Source: Phenylobacterium sp. (GTDB lineage: Bacteria; Pseudomonadota; Alphaproteobacteria; Caulobacterales; Caulobacteraceae). Taken from it: a DNA stretch of 64,000 nucleotides. Below are positions 45,446 to 54,293 of this stretch, piece by piece (position 1 is the stretch's first letter; each line of letters opens with the position of its first letter). The notes below the pieces were generated by a model that was not told the DNA's origin, ran no database searches, and was given only the letters and a program-made list of their open reading frames with translations. A program made the translations under genes and the position numbers. The DNA lies in assembly GCF_030679875.1 (NCBI RefSeq), contig NZ_JAUXSP010000005.1, positions 31,107-95,106 of the forward strand, written 5' to 3'.

Positions 45446-46831
45446 ATGGCCCTGGCCAAGGTCGTTCCGTCCCTTGAATCTGATATTGAAAGGGTGCTGA
45501 AACACGACGGGCGAGCTCCGAGGTACACGAGCTACCCCACCGCCGTGCAGTTTTCTACGGAAGTCGGCGTAAGCGAATATTGTGACTGGCTGGCCGGCCT
45601 TCCACAGGAGATGGCCGTCAGCCTGTATGTCCATGTGCCTTTTTGCACCCGGCTCTGCTGGTACTGCGGCTGCAATACGCGGGTGGTCAATCGACCTGAG
45701 CCGATCGGCGAATACGTCCGCTACCTCCTTCGGGAGGTGGAATTGGTCGCCAGAGAACTCGAGGGCCGGCGATCTGCAACCGCGCTGCACCTTGGGGGAG
45801 GCACGCCCAACACGCTCACAGTCGAGGAACTTCAGGCGGTCTTTCACGCCCTGGGCCGCGAATTCGCATTTGCTGACAACATGGAGATCGCCGCCGAGCT
45901 GGATCCAGCAAGCCTGACCAGATCTTGGGTCGAGGCCGCAGGAGCCTTGGGACTGAACCGTGCGAGTCTCGGGGTGCAGATCCTGGACCCAAAAGTTCAG
46001 GCGGCGGTCAACCGCACCGAGACCTTCGAGCAGATCGAAGAGTGCGTGGCGGCGCTGCGGGCGATCAGGGTTCGATCCCTGAATCTCGACCTGATGTATG
46101 GCCTGCCTCACCAGACGACCCAAAGCGTGCTGTCGACGATCGACGCAGTCCTGAAGTTTCGTCCCGAGCGCCTAGCCCTGTTTGGCTACGCGCATGTCCC
46201 GTGGATGAAATCGCATCAGAAACTGATCGCGGAGTCGGCGCTGCCCGGTCCGGCCGAACGTCTCGAACAGGCGCTGACGGCGGAGGAGAAGCTGGTCGGG
46301 GAGGGTTATGTGTCCATTGGCCTGGATCACTTCGCCCTACCGCATGACGACTTGGCCCGCGCTAAGGCCGATCACCGACTGCGGCGCAACTTCCAGGGCT
46401 ATACGACCGACGCTGCGCGAACGCTGATCGGCTTCGGCGCCTCGGCCATCGGCGCCCTGCCAGGCGGCTATGTGCAGAACCACGCGCAGGAACTGTCCTG
46501 GCGACAGGCCATCGACCGTGGCGAGCCACCCGTCGCCCGTGGGGTGGCCGTATCTGAGGACGACAGGTTCCGAGCCGAGATCATTGAGCGCTTGATGTGT
46601 GATTTCGCCGTTGATCTAGAGGCGGTGTGTGGCCGCCATCAGGGCAGGAGCACCTTCGAACTGGAAGGCGCCATGGCTCAGCTGCGGTCCTTTCTGGATG
46701 ATCGATTCATCAGTATCGAGGGAGGCCGCATCGAGGTGCTTCCTGCGGGTCGCCCCCTGGTGCGTTCCATCAGCGCATGTTTCGACACCTATCTTCAGCC
46801 GGACGCACTACGGCACTCCCGCGCCGTTTAG
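45446..46831 (+). CDS. hemN: Oxygen-independent coproporphyrinogen III oxidase HemN
   Basis: A 461-residue radical-SAM enzyme that decarboxylates coproporphyrinogen III to protoporphyrinogen IX without oxygen. C67, C71 and C74 in VPFCTRLCWYCGC bind the SAM cluster (C76 lies next to it). The motif GGGTPN binds SAM. The C-terminal HemN domain is complete. ATG 45446 has AAGAAGG five bases upstream and is preferred over GTG 45425. Length matches E. coli HemN (457). It fits the anaerobic set of the window. Confidence 0.95.
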   Translation: MALAKVVPSLESDIERVLKHDGRAPRYTSYPTAVQFSTEVGVSEYCDWLAGLPQEMAVSLYVHVPFCTRLCWYCGCNTRVVNRPEPIGEYVRYLLREVELVARELEGRRSATALHLGGGTPNTLTVEELQAVFHALGREFAFADNMEIAAELDPASLTRSWVEAAGALGLNRASLGVQILDPKVQAAVNRTETFEQIEECVAALRAIRVRSLNLDLMYGLPHQTTQSVLSTIDAVLKFRPERLALFGYAHVPWMKSHQKLIAESALPGPAERLEQALTAEEKLVGEGYVSIGLDHFALPHDDLARAKADHRLRRNFQGYTTDAARTLIGFGASAIGALPGGYVQNHAQELSWRQAIDRGEPPVARGVAVSEDDRFRAEIIERLMCDFAVDLEAVCGRHQGRSTFELEGAMAQLRSFLDDRFISIEGGRIEVLPAGRPLVRSISACFDTYLQPDALRHSRAV

Positions 46832-47032
46832 TCCTGAGTCACGAGGCGCAAACCTGGAGCGTCACGAGGCTGAGGAGCATTCGCCAACGTGAACGGCTGG
46901 ACCCGCCGCGCATGGAGCAAGAAGGGCTCGGTGGTGTCTTGGCTCGGCCTTTGAGGGCTGCCATGGCGGTTTCGGTCGGCGAATTGGCCGGCACACCAGT
47001 CTCCTGACCTCGATCGACAGGTCTTCTGCGCG

Positions 47033-47656
47033 TCAGGACGCATCGGTCTCGGCGGGGGGCTCTGGCGTCAGGATCATGGTCTGACCCTCGACCCGCCAGC
47101 TGGTCAGGCGGACCAGGACGTTCATGCCCAGGATGTCGACCGGGCCCAGGTTCGGGGAGATGGCGACCTTGAGATCTGTGGCTGTGAGGCCCCCCAACCT
47201 GAAATCATCCACCGAAGCGGCCTGGGCCTGGACCACGCCATTGCCGGTGCGGGCGAAGATGGGGGCGAGCCCCGGGGTGGGATCGATGCCGGCGCGCTGC
47301 GCGGTCTCCACTGACAGGGTGGTCAGGGTCGCGCCGCTGTCGACCAGCATGCGGGTCTCGACGCCGTTCAAGGTGACATTGGCCCAGAAGTGGCCGTCCG
47401 GCGACATGCGCAGGCGCACCTCCTCGCCGGTCACCTCCTGGCTGTCGACGCCGACGCGATCAAGCCACGGCGCCAGCCAGGGCTGGTAGGGCGCCTGTTG
47501 CAACAGGAAGAAGGCGCACAGGGCCAGCAGGCCGAACGAGAGGACGGTGTGCAGCGCCTGGCCCACATAGGGCAGGCGCGGCAGGAGGGTCAGCAGCAGG
47601 GACGCGCCAAGGGCGTAGACAGCCAGCTGCTGCCAGTAGGGGAGGAGGTCAAGCAT
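47033..47656 (-). CDS. Retropepsin-like aspartic protease (clan AA)
   Basis: A 207-residue protein with two N-terminal membrane segments (about 12-55) and an exported retropepsin-like domain at about 85-200. The active-site block is LVDSGATLTTLS, and a matching VDILGMNVLV lies near the C-terminus. It is of the TIGR02281 type found in Caulobacterales and Rhizobiales, length typical. Target unknown. The 201 bases before it (46832-47032) hold nothing recognisable. Confidence 0.82.
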   Translation of the reverse strand: MLDLLPYWQQLAVYALGASLLLTLLPRLPYVGQALHTVLSFGLLALCAFFLLQQAPYQPWLAPWLDRVGVDSQEVTGEEVRLRMSPDGHFWANVTLNGVETRMLVDSGATLTTLSVETAQRAGIDPTPGLAPIFARTGNGVVQAQAASVDDFRLGGLTATDLKVAISPNLGPVDILGMNVLVRLTSWRVEGQTMILTPEPPAETDAS

Positions 47657-47738
47657 CTGTTCGAAACGATAGTCACAGCCTGGATCACGGTCACGCCGCG
47701 GCGCCAGGAGGTGGCCTAAACCTTTGTGCGAGAGGGAG

Positions 47739-50252
47739 TCATTCGGGCAGGGCGTAGACCTTTAGATAGTCACCCGGTGTCGTTTCGAAACGGGCATGGC
47801 CGGTGGCGGAGACCGCGACGTACTGCCGGCCCTCATGTTCATAGGTCATGGGGCCAGCCTGAGGACCGGCGGGCAGGCGCGCCTCCCACACCAGTTTGCC
47901 GGTGGCTGTCTCAAAGGCCCGCAGGAAGTCGTCCTGGGCCGCGCCGATGAAGGTCAGCCCCCCGGCGGTGATAAGCGGTCCGCCGAGATTGGGCGTGCCA
48001 GTGGCGATCTTCAGGAAGGTCGGAACGCCCAGGGGACCGACATCGAAGCCCGTTCCCAGGGGCTTGGACCAGACGACCTCGCCGGTATCGATGTTGGTGG
48101 CCGAGATGTAGCCCCAGGGCGGCGAGATGCACGGCACCTTGAGCGCTGACCACCAGATCGGGCGGGTGACGCCATAGGGCGTGCCCTGGTGCGGGGCCAC
48201 GGCCTGATCAGGTCTGGCGCCGCCAGATCCCACCGCCTTGTCGTCCACCGTCTCACGGGGGTGGAGGATGACCAGGTTGGGCAGGCGGGAATTGTTGGCG
48301 ATGATCAGGCGGCGCTCAGGATCAAAGCCCAGCCCGCCCCAGTTCATCCCGCCCACCGTGCCCGGGAACAGGAGCATCCCGGCCTTGTCGGTCGTGGGCG
48401 GGGTGAACATGCCCTCATAGCGATGCCGGTGAAAACTGATGCGGCACAGGGCGCCATCAATGGGGGTGAGGCCAAAGGCGTGGCGGGCGTCGATCCGCTC
48501 GGGCTCTCGACCCGGCACGCCGCCGATATTGGGATAGAAGACCGACTGGGGCTGGGTCGGCGCCACCCAGTCGCCGGGGGCGGCCCCCTGGGGGACGGGC
48601 CGTTGCTCGACGGGCCGCAGTGGCTGACCGGTGGCGGCGTCCAGCAGGAAGAGGTTGCCGGTCTTGCTGGCCTGCATGATGGCCTGCCGGCTGACCCCCT
48701 CGATGGTGACGTCGACCAGCATGGGCTGGGCGCCCAGGTCGTAGTCCCACAGATCGTGGGTGACGGTGGTGTAGACCCACCGGGTGGCGCCGGTCTGGAG
48801 ATCCACGGCCACGACAGCGTCGGTGAAGCGGTCTTCCTCTGCCGTCCGGTTGCCGCCCCACTGGTCGGCCGCGGCGTTGCCGGTGGCCAGGAAGGCCAGG
48901 CCCAGGGTTTCGTCGGCCGAGATGATGTTCCAGACGTTGGGGGTGCCGCGAGGATAGATCTCGCCGGGCGCCAGGGCGGCCTGGGCGTCGGGCCGCAGGG
49001 CGTCCCAGGCCCAGCGCAGCTCGCCGGTGCGGGCGTCATAGGCGCGCACCACGCCCGACGGGGCGTCCCGACGCTGGTTGTCGCTCACCTGCTGGCCAAG
49101 GATCAGCAAGCCGCCGACCACGGTGGCGCCTGAGGTGTTGGAGGCGAAGCCCTTTTCCCGCAGGCCCATGCCGACGGTCATGTCGACGACGCCGCCCTGA
49201 CCGAAGTCCTGGCACGGGAACCCTCCCACGGCGTCCAGAGCGATGAGGCGACCATCGGCCGTGGCGACGAAGACCCGCCGGTGGCACTGACTGCCGCCCC
49301 GGGGGACGGGGCCGATCACCCCGGGAACCGCCGGCATCGCGGCGATCACCTCAGGGCGACCAGCGGCCGCGCCGTCATCGAAATAGCCCACGGCGCGGCA
49401 GGCCGCGGTGAACAGGGACTCCATGGTCTCAGCCGGAACCTTGGGGTCGTGGCTCCAGCGCACCTCGCCGGTGCCAGGATCAAGGGCGAACACCTTGTTG
49501 GTGGGCGTGCAGGTGTAGAGGAAGTCCGCAGCCTTGATCGGCGTGTTCTGTGACGAATAGAAGACCCGCCCGGCCTCTGGATTCAGGTCCCCGCTACGGA
49601 AGGTCCAAGCTTCGGTCAGCTCGCCGACATTGGCGGTGGAGATCTGGTTGAGCGTGGAATAGCGACGCCCGCCGAGGACGCCGCCATAGGCGGTCCAGTC
49701 GGCCCCGGCCTCCTGCGCGGCGCCAGGGCGTGCTGACGGGCCTTGCGCGGGAGCCGCGGCGCCGGTGGCGGGCTCGGTCCGCTCCCAACTGGCGAAGACG
49801 ACGAGGGTCACGGCCAGGACGCCACCGGCCACGCCGGCCAGGGCCGCGCGACGGGGCGTCGAGCGCGGGGGGCTGGCCCACATGAGCCAGGCCAGGGCCA
49901 CGGCGGCCAAGAGCGCGGCCATCAGACCCGCCCGGCCGGCGAGATCTATGCCCCAGGCGGGCAGCCAGCCCTTGCCGCCGATCTCGATCAGCGACCAGGC
50001 CAGCGTGATCAGGAAGGCGCCGGCGAACAGGCCGAGGGCGACCTTGTCGCGGCCCCGCCAGGCGAGGACTGCGCCGAGAACCAGCAGGGCGCCGGCCAGC
50101 AGATAGTAGACCGAGCCCCCCAGGGCGATCAGCCAGACCCCGAGGCCCGCCATGACAAGGCCCAGGACGCCGGTCAGGCTCGCCAGGGCCAGATACAGCC
50201 ATCGCCAGCCGCGGCGTTCGGTGTGTCTCAGTTCTGCAGCATGGCTCGCCAT
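47739..50252 (-). CDS. Membrane-bound PQQ-dependent dehydrogenase (glucose/quinate/shikimate family)
   Basis: An 837-residue enzyme. Five membrane helices at about 20-145 anchor it, and the rest is an eight-bladed beta-propeller in the periplasm with tryptophan-docking repeats. It oxidises a sugar or quinate/shikimate with PQQ and passes electrons to ubiquinone. The start block VGRRYSTLNQI-like (here LGGRRYSTLNQISTANV) and the PVEQRPVPQG segment are family features. No PQQ synthesis genes are in the window. The exact substrate is not readable. Confidence 0.9.
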   Translation of the reverse strand: MASHAAELRHTERRGWRWLYLALASLTGVLGLVMAGLGVWLIALGGSVYYLLAGALLVLGAVLAWRGRDKVALGLFAGAFLITLAWSLIEIGGKGWLPAWGIDLAGRAGLMAALLAAVALAWLMWASPPRSTPRRAALAGVAGGVLAVTLVVFASWERTEPATGAAAPAQGPSARPGAAQEAGADWTAYGGVLGGRRYSTLNQISTANVGELTEAWTFRSGDLNPEAGRVFYSSQNTPIKAADFLYTCTPTNKVFALDPGTGEVRWSHDPKVPAETMESLFTAACRAVGYFDDGAAAGRPEVIAAMPAVPGVIGPVPRGGSQCHRRVFVATADGRLIALDAVGGFPCQDFGQGGVVDMTVGMGLREKGFASNTSGATVVGGLLILGQQVSDNQRRDAPSGVVRAYDARTGELRWAWDALRPDAQAALAPGEIYPRGTPNVWNIISADETLGLAFLATGNAAADQWGGNRTAEEDRFTDAVVAVDLQTGATRWVYTTVTHDLWDYDLGAQPMLVDVTIEGVSRQAIMQASKTGNLFLLDAATGQPLRPVEQRPVPQGAAPGDWVAPTQPQSVFYPNIGGVPGREPERIDARHAFGLTPIDGALCRISFHRHRYEGMFTPPTTDKAGMLLFPGTVGGMNWGGLGFDPERRLIIANNSRLPNLVILHPRETVDDKAVGSGGARPDQAVAPHQGTPYGVTRPIWWSALKVPCISPPWGYISATNIDTGEVVWSKPLGTGFDVGPLGVPTFLKIATGTPNLGGPLITAGGLTFIGAAQDDFLRAFETATGKLVWEARLPAGPQAGPMTYEHEGRQYVAVSATGHARFETTPGDYLKVYALPE

Positions 50253-50333
50253 GACCGGGTCTCCCTCCAGCTTCCCAAGCTAGAGCGTTCGAAGACCCCA
50301 AGGTGTTTCACAGAATCTCGAAAAGGTTCCGGC

Positions 50334-51011
50334 CTAGTCGCCAAAGCCGACGAAGATGGCGGCCTCGGCCACCGGCTTGCGCTCGGAGACCACCGCATTG
50401 GCGGGGAAGGTCTCGTCAGGCCAGCCCAGCGCGATGCTCTTCATGATCACCTGGTCATCAGCGATTCCGGCGTGCTCGCGGACCACCGGCGACTGCATGA
50501 TGCCCTGGCTGTTGATCACCGCCCCCAGGCCCCGGGACCAGGCGGCGTTCACCAGCGCCGTGGTCACTGCGCCGCAGTCGAAGGGCGTGTCATCGCTGCC
50601 ATCCAGCACGCGGTCATAGGTGACGATCACACAGACCGGGGCGTCGAACTGGCGGAAGCCGCGCAGCACCCAGTCCTGGCGCATCTCCTTGTCCTCGCGG
50701 GCGATGCCCATGGCGGCGAACAACTGCTTGGCCACGCCCACCTGCCGGTCGCGGTGCGGGCCCTCGAAGGCCTGGCCCGTGCGAAACTCCCGCGACTGCG
50801 GCACGCCGGCCACCATCCGTTCGGTGTTGCCGGCCCGGATGCGGTCGAGGGGCTCGCCGGCGATGACGTAGAAGTTCCAGGGCTGGGTGTTCATGGACGA
50901 GGGCGCGCGCATGGCCAGGCTCAGGATCTCCTCGATCAGTTCTTTCGGAACCGGGTCGGGCTTGTAGCCGCGGATGCTGCGGCGACCGAGGATGACGTCA
51001 TCAAACTGCAT
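50334..51011 (-). CDS. Nitroreductase-family flavoprotein
   Basis: A 225-residue FMN-dependent NAD(P)H oxidoreductase. ATG 51011 gives MQFDDVILGRRSIRGYKP, the usual opening, and RAPSSMNTQPWNFYVI binds FMN. The ending GWPDETFPAN is typical. An upstream in-frame start adds 39 unlikely residues. It reduces nitro compounds or quinones; the physiological substrate is unknown. Located between the PQQ dehydrogenase and the LuxR-type regulator. Confidence 0.9.
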   Translation of the reverse strand: MQFDDVILGRRSIRGYKPDPVPKELIEEILSLAMRAPSSMNTQPWNFYVIAGEPLDRIRAGNTERMVAGVPQSREFRTGQAFEGPHRDRQVGVAKQLFAAMGIAREDKEMRQDWVLRGFRQFDAPVCVIVTYDRVLDGSDDTPFDCGAVTTALVNAAWSRGLGAVINSQGIMQSPVVREHAGIADDQVIMKSIALGWPDETFPANAVVSERKPVAEAAIFVGFGD

Positions 51012-51060
51012 GAAGGGGACCCTTAGGGTTTTTGGCGCGGTTCCAAGGGCTGCAGAACTG

Positions 51061-51600
51061 TCAGTTTTCGGCGGCCAAGCCAATACGCCGCCGGGCGGCC
51101 GCGGGGGCTGGCGCGATGATAAGCTCATCCAGGAAGAGGCTTGCTAGCGCCCCTCGAGAATTGACCCCGGCCTTCTGATAGACCCGAGTCAACTGGGCGC
51201 GCACCGTGCCCGGGGCGGCGTTGCGCAACTCGGCGATCTCAGCCACCTCGCAGCCTTTCAGGGCGAAGATGGCCACATCGGCCTCAGCTGGCGTCAGGCC
51301 CCATTCCCGGGCTCGCGCCTCGAAGACTTCGCTCAGGGCGCCGGCCGCGATGGCCAAGGCCGCGGTCTTGCGCCGACCCGCCGCCAGCAGGCCGCGAAGC
51401 TGCAAAAGGCCCAGCACCACCCCGGCCAGGAGCCCCAGGGCGGCGACGGTCTCGACGGCGACATGCAGGCTGAGGCCGTCCGCAGCGACGTCGGCGGCCG
51501 CATCGAGCATGAAGAAGGTCACCGCCAGGGCCTGGAGCGCCACGACGCCCGCCACGGCGCCTGCGCGGGGCTCCAGGACACGTGGCGGGCGACGGTTCAC
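51061..51600 (-). CDS. LuxR-type regulator with two N-terminal membrane helices
   Basis: A 179-residue protein. Residues about 12-70 contain two hydrophobic segments; residues about 95-170 form a LuxR-type helix-turn-helix (LTPAEADVAIFALKGCEVAEIAELRNAAPGTVRAQLTRVYQKAGV). It lacks a receiver domain, so it may be a membrane-tethered transcription factor. The start overlaps the cytochrome b561 stop by four bases, so the two are co-expressed, the pair may be a redox-sensing unit. Confidence 0.8.
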   Translation of the reverse strand: MNRRPPRVLEPRAGAVAGVVALQALAVTFFMLDAAADVAADGLSLHVAVETVAALGLLAGVVLGLLQLRGLLAAGRRKTAALAIAAGALSEVFEARAREWGLTPAEADVAIFALKGCEVAEIAELRNAAPGTVRAQLTRVYQKAGVNSRGALASLFLDELIIAPAPAAARRRIGLAAEN

Positions 51601-52292
51601 TCTGGGCGGGGCGGCTTGCGGCCGCCGGTGAGAAAGGCCGGCAGCATGGCGGTCAAGACCCAGCGCCCGCTGCGGCGCGTCTCGAACGCCACGCCCAGCA
51701 GGTGCAGACCAGCCAGCACGAACAGCAGGTTCGCCGCGATCTCGTGGATTTCCTCCATCACGTCCTCATCCACTCCGGCGATCAGGCCAGCCTCGCTGCG
51801 CCCCTCGTCCGCCTCATGAGCGTCGCCGTCTTCGTTCTTGTCGCCCTCTTCTTCCATCGTCGAAGAAGGGGACGACGCATTAGACGCCGCCTCGGCGACC
51901 GGTGTCGAGGCGCCTGGCAGGCCGCTCATGGCCACGCCGCTGGAAATGACCACCGCCAGACTGCCCCACAGGGCGTAGACCATCAGGGCGCCGAGGGGAT
52001 TATGGGACCGGTGATGGGTCTTCTCGCCTCTGGTGATCTCCCGCACGTGAACCCCCGCGCGGCGCAGGCTGGGCGGAAAGGCGGTTAACCGGGCCTCCGG
52101 CGAGCCCACGAGCCCCCAGATCCAGCGCAGGATCAGCAGGGCGGCGACGCCGTAGCCCACCCACTGGTGAAGCTCTGAGCCGTCTTCGGTGAACAGGCCG
52201 TTCGCCACCACGCCGGCGGCGACCCCCCAGTGGGTCAGCTGGACCAACGGGTCCCAGCGGCGGGTTTGAGATTTTTGCACGGTCGGCTCCAT
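51597..52292 (-). CDS. Cytochrome b561-type membrane protein with acidic loop
   Basis: A 231-residue inner-membrane diheme cytochrome b. Four helices with His residues (LVQLTHWGVA, SHNPLGALM, EIAANLLFVLAGLHLLGV) fit the Ni/Fe-hydrogenase b561 group. Residues about 145-168 are an extra strongly acidic loop (EEEGDKNEDGDAHE) not usual for the family. It may transfer electrons to periplasmic partners. Direct repeats lie upstream. Confidence 0.82.
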   Translation of the reverse strand: MEPTVQKSQTRRWDPLVQLTHWGVAAGVVANGLFTEDGSELHQWVGYGVAALLILRWIWGLVGSPEARLTAFPPSLRRAGVHVREITRGEKTHHRSHNPLGALMVYALWGSLAVVISSGVAMSGLPGASTPVAEAASNASSPSSTMEEEGDKNEDGDAHEADEGRSEAGLIAGVDEDVMEEIHEIAANLLFVLAGLHLLGVAFETRRSGRWVLTAMLPAFLTGGRKPPRPE

Positions 52293-52344
52293 TTGATCGG
52301 AATGACCGTCAGTTCAGCCGCCCGTGTGGCCCCGCCCAGTGCAG

Positions 52345-52380
52345 GGGCGCTTACAAGGCGGGGTCTAAGCGGGCGCTTAC
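52345..52380. repeat. Direct repeat GGGCGCTTAC, two copies 26 bases apart
   Basis: GGGCGCTTAC occurs at 52345-52354 and again at 52371-52380, in the gap before the cytochrome b561 gene (minus strand), with a related inverted element TAAGCG between. Possible operator. Confidence 0.4.
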
Positions 52381-52455
52381 GGGGCGGATGTTCGCCAACC
52401 CCACCTACAACCGGCGACTGACCAGGCGTCAGGCGGGGCCCGGCGCCAGATGCGT

Positions 52456-53118
52456 TCAATCCTGCGCCCACATGCGCAGTAGGGCGCCGATGGTCTTGTC
52501 CAGGCGCAGGGCGCCCTCACCGGGCGGAAGCGTGTCGCGGACCTGCTCGAGGTCATAGAGGGCCTCGCGCTGGTCGGCGTTGCGGATCTGGCTCTGCACC
52601 CAGCCGACGCAGGCCAGGCGCTCGCCCGCCGTAACCGGCGCCACCCGGTGGAGGCGGCCGGTGGGATAGAGGACAGCTGCGCCGGCCGGGGGGCGGAAGG
52701 CCCGCTCGCCGGCCAGGTCCTCGATCACCAGGGCGCCGCCCTCATAGGTCTCGGGGTCAGAGAGGAAGAGGGTGAAGCTAAGATCTGTACGCAGGGGCCA
52801 GCCGTGCTCGTCGCTCATGCCGGCGTTGTCGGCGTGCAGGCCATACTGCTGGCCCGGGCCATAACGGGAGAAGATCAGGTTTGACCAACGGGCCGGCCGC
52901 GCCAGCCGGCGCATGGTCGGGTGGGCGTCCAGCGCCAGGCGCACCTGTCGGGCCAGGGCGATGACGGCGGGATCGTCGCCGTGGGCCTGGAGATTGTCCT
53001 TCACCGGGGCGGCGGCGTCGCCCGCAGTCGCCCGGCCGTCCCGGAAGGGGGCGGCGGCCAGGCCCTCACAGACCTTGCCGGCCTGGGCAGGGGAAAGGAC
53101 GTCGGGCAGCAGGATCAT
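52456..53118 (-). CDS. Fe(II)/2-oxoglutarate dioxygenase (PiuC/YbiX type)
   Basis: A 220-residue cytosolic enzyme. The 2-His-1-Asp iron site is HADNAGM (about 100-106) with a later HRVAP, and the 2-oxoglutarate Arg is near GERLAC. Start MILLPDVLSPAQAGKVC at ATG 53118 has AAGGAGA upstream; the frame open further upstream is rejected as low-complexity. PiuC/YbiX homologues accompany iron-uptake receptors; the substrate is not known. Confidence 0.9.
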   Translation of the reverse strand: MILLPDVLSPAQAGKVCEGLAAAPFRDGRATAGDAAAPVKDNLQAHGDDPAVIALARQVRLALDAHPTMRRLARPARWSNLIFSRYGPGQQYGLHADNAGMSDEHGWPLRTDLSFTLFLSDPETYEGGALVIEDLAGERAFRPPAGAAVLYPTGRLHRVAPVTAGERLACVGWVQSQIRNADQREALYDLEQVRDTLPPGEGALRLDKTIGALLRMWAQD

Positions 53119-53357
53119 GGGCGGGTCTCCTTCGCGGGTCGGACGGGGCCTTTTCCGGCGCCCCCGCGCTGGGCCGCAAGCGGTTTGGACGGAGCCCTTG
53201 TCCCAACGCGGACAGGCGCCCATCTTGCCGTTGCGGACCGGGCCCCTCTGGTGATGCCGACCCTGGTCGGCGCACGATGTCGGACGCATCACGTCGCCAC
53301 GTGAGGTCTGAGGGTCCGCCATCGCCATCGGCCTCCGTTGTTCAGAAGGAAGTCCTG

Positions 53358-53702
53358 ATGCCCCTGCTCCTATGCCCCAATGACAACAGCCCCATGCAGA
53401 CAGTGGAGCGCACCGGCGTCCAGTTCGATATGTGCCCCACCTGCCGGGGCGTCTGGCTCGACCGTGGCGAACTTGAAAAGCTGATGGAGGCCGCCGCCCA
53501 GAGCGCCGCGCCGCCGCCGCAGTCGCCCGCCGCGGCGCCCTATGGCGGACCGCCTCAGCAGCCTCCTCAGCAGCCTTGGGGCGGCGGCTATGGGGAGCGG
53601 GGTGAACGCGGCGAATACGGAGAGCGGGGCGAGCGGGGCGAGTACGGCCAAGGCCCCCGCTACGGCAAGAAGCGCCCCTCGATCTTCGACATCTTCGACT
53701 GA
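53358..53702 (+). CDS. TFIIB-type zinc-ribbon protein with low-complexity tail
   Basis: A 114-residue protein with AAGGAA before ATG 53358. The first 45 residues have CPNDNSPM and CPTCRGVWLDRGELEKLME, a zf-TFIIB single ribbon (CxxD/C-x19-CxxC). The tail is Pro/Gln-rich, then four copies of a GERGEYG-like unit, and ends in the acidic helix IFDIFD. Family members often assist membrane or stress functions; role unknown. Confidence 0.75.
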   Translation: MPLLLCPNDNSPMQTVERTGVQFDMCPTCRGVWLDRGELEKLMEAAAQSAAPPPQSPAAAPYGGPPQQPPQQPWGGGYGERGERGEYGERGERGEYGQGPRYGKKRPSIFDIFD

Positions 53703-53719
53703 GGGGCCCCGCGAGCCTC

Positions 53720-53923
53720 TCAGTCCACCGCCTTGAGGACCGTCTCGATGGCCGCCAGCCGGGCCTTGATCTCGGACAGGCCATCGAGGAGGTCCTGCTG
53801 GGAGGCGCCGCTCCTCTGGGCGGCGCGGGCCTGCATCACCGCGGCGCCGTAGCGCATGGCGAAGACCAGCGCGATGGTCGCCATCGGGATGGCGAGGGTC
53901 AGGAGGTAGATGTTCGCGTGCAT
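53720..53923 (-). CDS. Small single-pass membrane protein
   Basis: A 67-residue protein: a hydrophobic helix (about 5-28), then an amphipathic region with heptads ending in a coil (LSEIKARLAAIETVLK). It is directly downstream of the ArsR-like gene (eight bases). No family recognised. Confidence 0.6.
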   Translation of the reverse strand: MHANIYLLTLAIPMATIALVFAMRYGAAVMQARAAQRSGASQQDLLDGLSEIKARLAAIETVLKAVD

Positions 53924-53931
53924 GTCAGTCC

Positions 53932-54246
53932 CTATTTCTCGGTTTTTTCAGACAGGGTCGGCGCCAGACTGGCGACGATTTCAGGGGTCAGCTCCAGATG
54001 GAACGGACAAACTTCAAAGTATTTCAGCGCTTTACCGTCAGTCGAAAGCTCAAGCTGGCTGCGGACGAGGCCCGCTTCCTCCAGCCTGCTGAGATGCAGG
54101 TGGAGCAGGGGCCGGCTGATCCCGATCTCGCGGGCCAGCCGGCTCACATAGTTGCGTCCCCCTACGCTCAGGGCGGCCAGGATGCGCAGGCGATGGGGGT
54201 TGCTGAGCGCGGCCAGGGTCAGCGCCAGTTCATCTCCAGAGGTCAA
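53932..54246 (-). CDS. ArsR-like winged-helix repressor
   Basis: A 104-residue DNA-binding protein: MTSGDELALTLAALSNPHRLRILAALS opens a winged helix-turn-helix (about 8-80) with the recognition helix ISRPLLHLHLSRLEEAGLV. No metal-binding CxC/ELCVCDL motif is seen, and the only Cys (about 79, FEVCPFHL) is isolated. It may bind the inverted repeat at 54260-54293 and regulate itself and the neighbouring reading frame. Confidence 0.85.
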   Translation of the reverse strand: MTSGDELALTLAALSNPHRLRILAALSVGGRNYVSRLAREIGISRPLLHLHLSRLEEAGLVRSQLELSTDGKALKYFEVCPFHLELTPEIVASLAPTLSEKTEK

Positions 54247-54259
54247 GATCGATACCCCG

Positions 54260-54293
54260 CTTTCATGTGTCAGTTATTTATTACGCATGAAAG
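54260..54293. promoter_or_regulatory. Inverted repeat, likely ArsR-like repressor operator
   Basis: CTTTCATGTGT (54260-54270) and ACGCATGAAAG (54283-54293) pair in 10 of 11 positions around an AT-rich 12-base centre, just ahead of the ArsR-like start. Confidence 0.6.
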
